In this document: one piece after another, positions 20,855-21,587 of the stretch | Numbering within the stretch: position 1 is the stretch's first letter | Layout: each line of letters begins with the position of its first letter | Source: Candidatus Woesearchaeota archaeon | GTDB taxonomy: Archaea; Nanobdellota; Nanobdellia; Woesearchaeales; 21-14-0-10-32-9 | Direction of reading: 5' to 3' | NCBI GenBank assembly: GCA_003560545.1 | Contig: PWLK01000089.1 | Span: forward strand, 1 to 21,587 | Length of the DNA stretch: 21,587 nt | The notes under the pieces: model-generated | Told to the model about the DNA's origin: nothing | The model's database searches: none | Seen by the model: the letters and a program-made list of their open reading frames with translations, nothing else | Translations under genes and position numbers: made by a program

Positions 20855-21022
20855 TTGAACAGCATAGATGAATTAGTAGAAGAGGTGCCATGCCCTTCCT
20901 GCGGTGAAGTGCACAGGGATGGATGGGGATTAGAGTTTGACAGGTTTATGTGCTATATCCGGAAGGACTGCGATGCGTGCGGGTACTTGTTGTTTTCCAA
21001 GCTTGACTTCATGACGCATTAA
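20855..21022 (+). CDS. Small zinc-ribbon protein, 55 residues
   Basis: A short gene with no ATG start, easily missed. From TTG 20855 it reads MNSIDELVEEVPCPSCGEVH, then a middle with C34, and a second knuckle CDACGY, ending KLDFMTH. Two C-x2-C pairs (C13/C16 and C40/C43, counting from TTG) form a treble-clef or zinc-ribbon-like site. Support for a real gene comes from a perfect TATA box, GGTG 6 nt before the TTG, cysteine pairs, and a stop codon overlapping the convergent kinase gene in TTAA, the same junction style as its neighbours. GTG 20846 is an alternative start but would overlap the ribosome site. No known function; small archaeal zinc ribbons often bind nucleic acid or protein partners. 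Confidence 0.68.
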   Translation: MNSIDELVEEVPCPSCGEVHRDGWGLEFDRFMCYIRKDCDACGYLLFSKLDFMTH

Positions 21023-21587
21023 ACGCTTCGCAGCGCTGCTATGAACGCGGCGAAGGCAAGTAAGAAGGATATAACTGAGAAAATACTTATTCCTTGCACT
21101 AGCGGAGGATAACTTATCATCAGGAATCCTGCTATTAACAGCACTAAACCTATGCCAAGCGTTAGGAATCCACGTGTAAACCTGTAAAGCTGCTTTTCTA
21201 TAAGGGTTATCTCAGACGATATTTTCTTAACGTACACGTCTTGCTCTTTCCTGTCCTGAAAGTACTGGTTTACCTTGCCAGGAAAGGTTTCTGCCAATTC
21301 CTTGAACTCCCATAGCTTCCTTGAAGCCTTGCTTTTTGCTTCTTCCAAGGCGTACTCCCTTAAAGCAAGCCTTTCTATGAATGGCTTGCTGGTTTCCACG
21401 AAATTAAAATCAGGGTATATGTTCCTGCACACGCTTTCCAGGGTTACTATTGCTTTGCCGAGCAAGACGTATTCCCTTGGGACTTTCATATTGTGCTTCC
21501 TGGCGACTTTTATGGTCTGGATGAAAAGCCTTGGAAGGTTTATTTCTTTTAATGAAACCGAGTAATAAGGGCTAAGGAGTTCTCTCA
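21019..21587 (-). CDS. ABC1/UbiB-family atypical kinase, C-terminal part (cut by right edge)
   Basis: The frame is open to the right edge; an internal ATG at 21489 is not the start, because the residues before it (LPRLFIQTIKVARKHN) continue the family pattern. Landmarks are KVPREYVLLGKAIVTLESVCRNIYPDFNF (in part), the signature of the region after the kinase domain in ABC1/UbiB/ADCK proteins. A charged helical stretch follows, then two C-terminal membrane helices (LTLGIGLVLLIAGFLMI and GISIFSVISFLLAFAAFIA), as in many prokaryotic members. These are atypical ATPases/kinases associated with membrane isoprenoid lipids; in bacteria they support ubiquinone synthesis. The catalytic region is off-window. 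The stop overlaps the small zinc-ribbon gene on the other strand. Confidence 0.85.
   Translation of the reverse strand, partial: RELLSPYYSVSLKEINLPRLFIQTIKVARKHNMKVPREYVLLGKAIVTLESVCRNIYPDFNFVETSKPFIERLALREYALEEAKSKASRKLWEFKELAETFPGKVNQYFQDRKEQDVYVKKISSEITLIEKQLYRFTRGFLTLGIGLVLLIAGFLMISYPPLVQGISIFSVISFLLAFAAFIAALRSV

Noticed and set aside
1..21587. tRNA, rRNA, box C/D RNA, CRISPR array or insertion sequence
   Set aside because: No T-arm-like GGTTCRANTCC in an intergenic region, no regularly spaced repeats, no transposase motifs and no terminal inverted repeats were seen; TTCGAA hits fall inside coding genes.

Overview
The window reads as a gene-dense stretch of an archaeal chromosome, most probably from a DPANN-type lineage (small, compact genome). 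The archaeal markers are a long-form archaeal alanyl-tRNA synthetase, Pth2, archaeal Elp3, ZPR1, SepF, an archaeal prepilin peptidase, TTTAWATA TATA boxes about 26 nt from start codons, and GGTG-type ribosome binding sites. I cannot fix the lineage further from the sequence alone. No rRNA, tRNA, CRISPR array, insertion sequence or origin is visible, and no gene-free stretch reaches 300 bases.

Left part (1-6285) is an acetate-forming carbon module built on a bidirectional promoter. Leftward run lipA, E1-alpha, E1-beta and E2 (cut by the edge) of a pyruvate/2-oxoacid dehydrogenase. Rightward run pta, ackA and a split lipoate-protein ligase (small C-terminal subunit, then catalytic subunit). Together these can turn pyruvate into acetyl-CoA, acetyl phosphate, then acetate plus ATP, and supply the lipoyl cofactor E2 needs. 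The Pta-AckA route is of bacterial type; most archaea use an ADP-forming acetyl-CoA synthetase.

Middle part (6300-12661) holds pth2, a RimB-like protease plus RimK-like ATP-grasp ligase pair (the ligase carries an AbrB-like tail), then leftward zpr1-ogt, sepF and elp3, then a rightward pair of HIT-fold proteins whose catalytic histidines are lost.

Right part (12658-21587) holds an archaeal prepilin peptidase, a cis-prenyltransferase-like protein without its catalytic residues, and a leftward operon of two paralogous membrane-anchored two-cysteine proteins, an RsmC-like methyltransferase and a CPA2 antiporter. Then come alaS, a small two-helix membrane protein, a 55-residue zinc-ribbon protein, and the C-terminal end of an ABC1/UbiB-type kinase.

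Two architectural rules stand out. All five convergent gene pairs overlap at their stop codons (four of them by exactly 4 nt). Most first genes of transcription units have a TATA box centred 25-28 nt before the start codon, which implies leaderless mRNAs, while internal genes and UUG-start genes use GGTG. This spacing was used to revise several starts. The most interesting biology is the cluster of apparent pseudoenzymes (two HIT proteins and one cis-prenyltransferase homologue), the RimK-AbrB fusion, and the paralogous extracytoplasmic pair.
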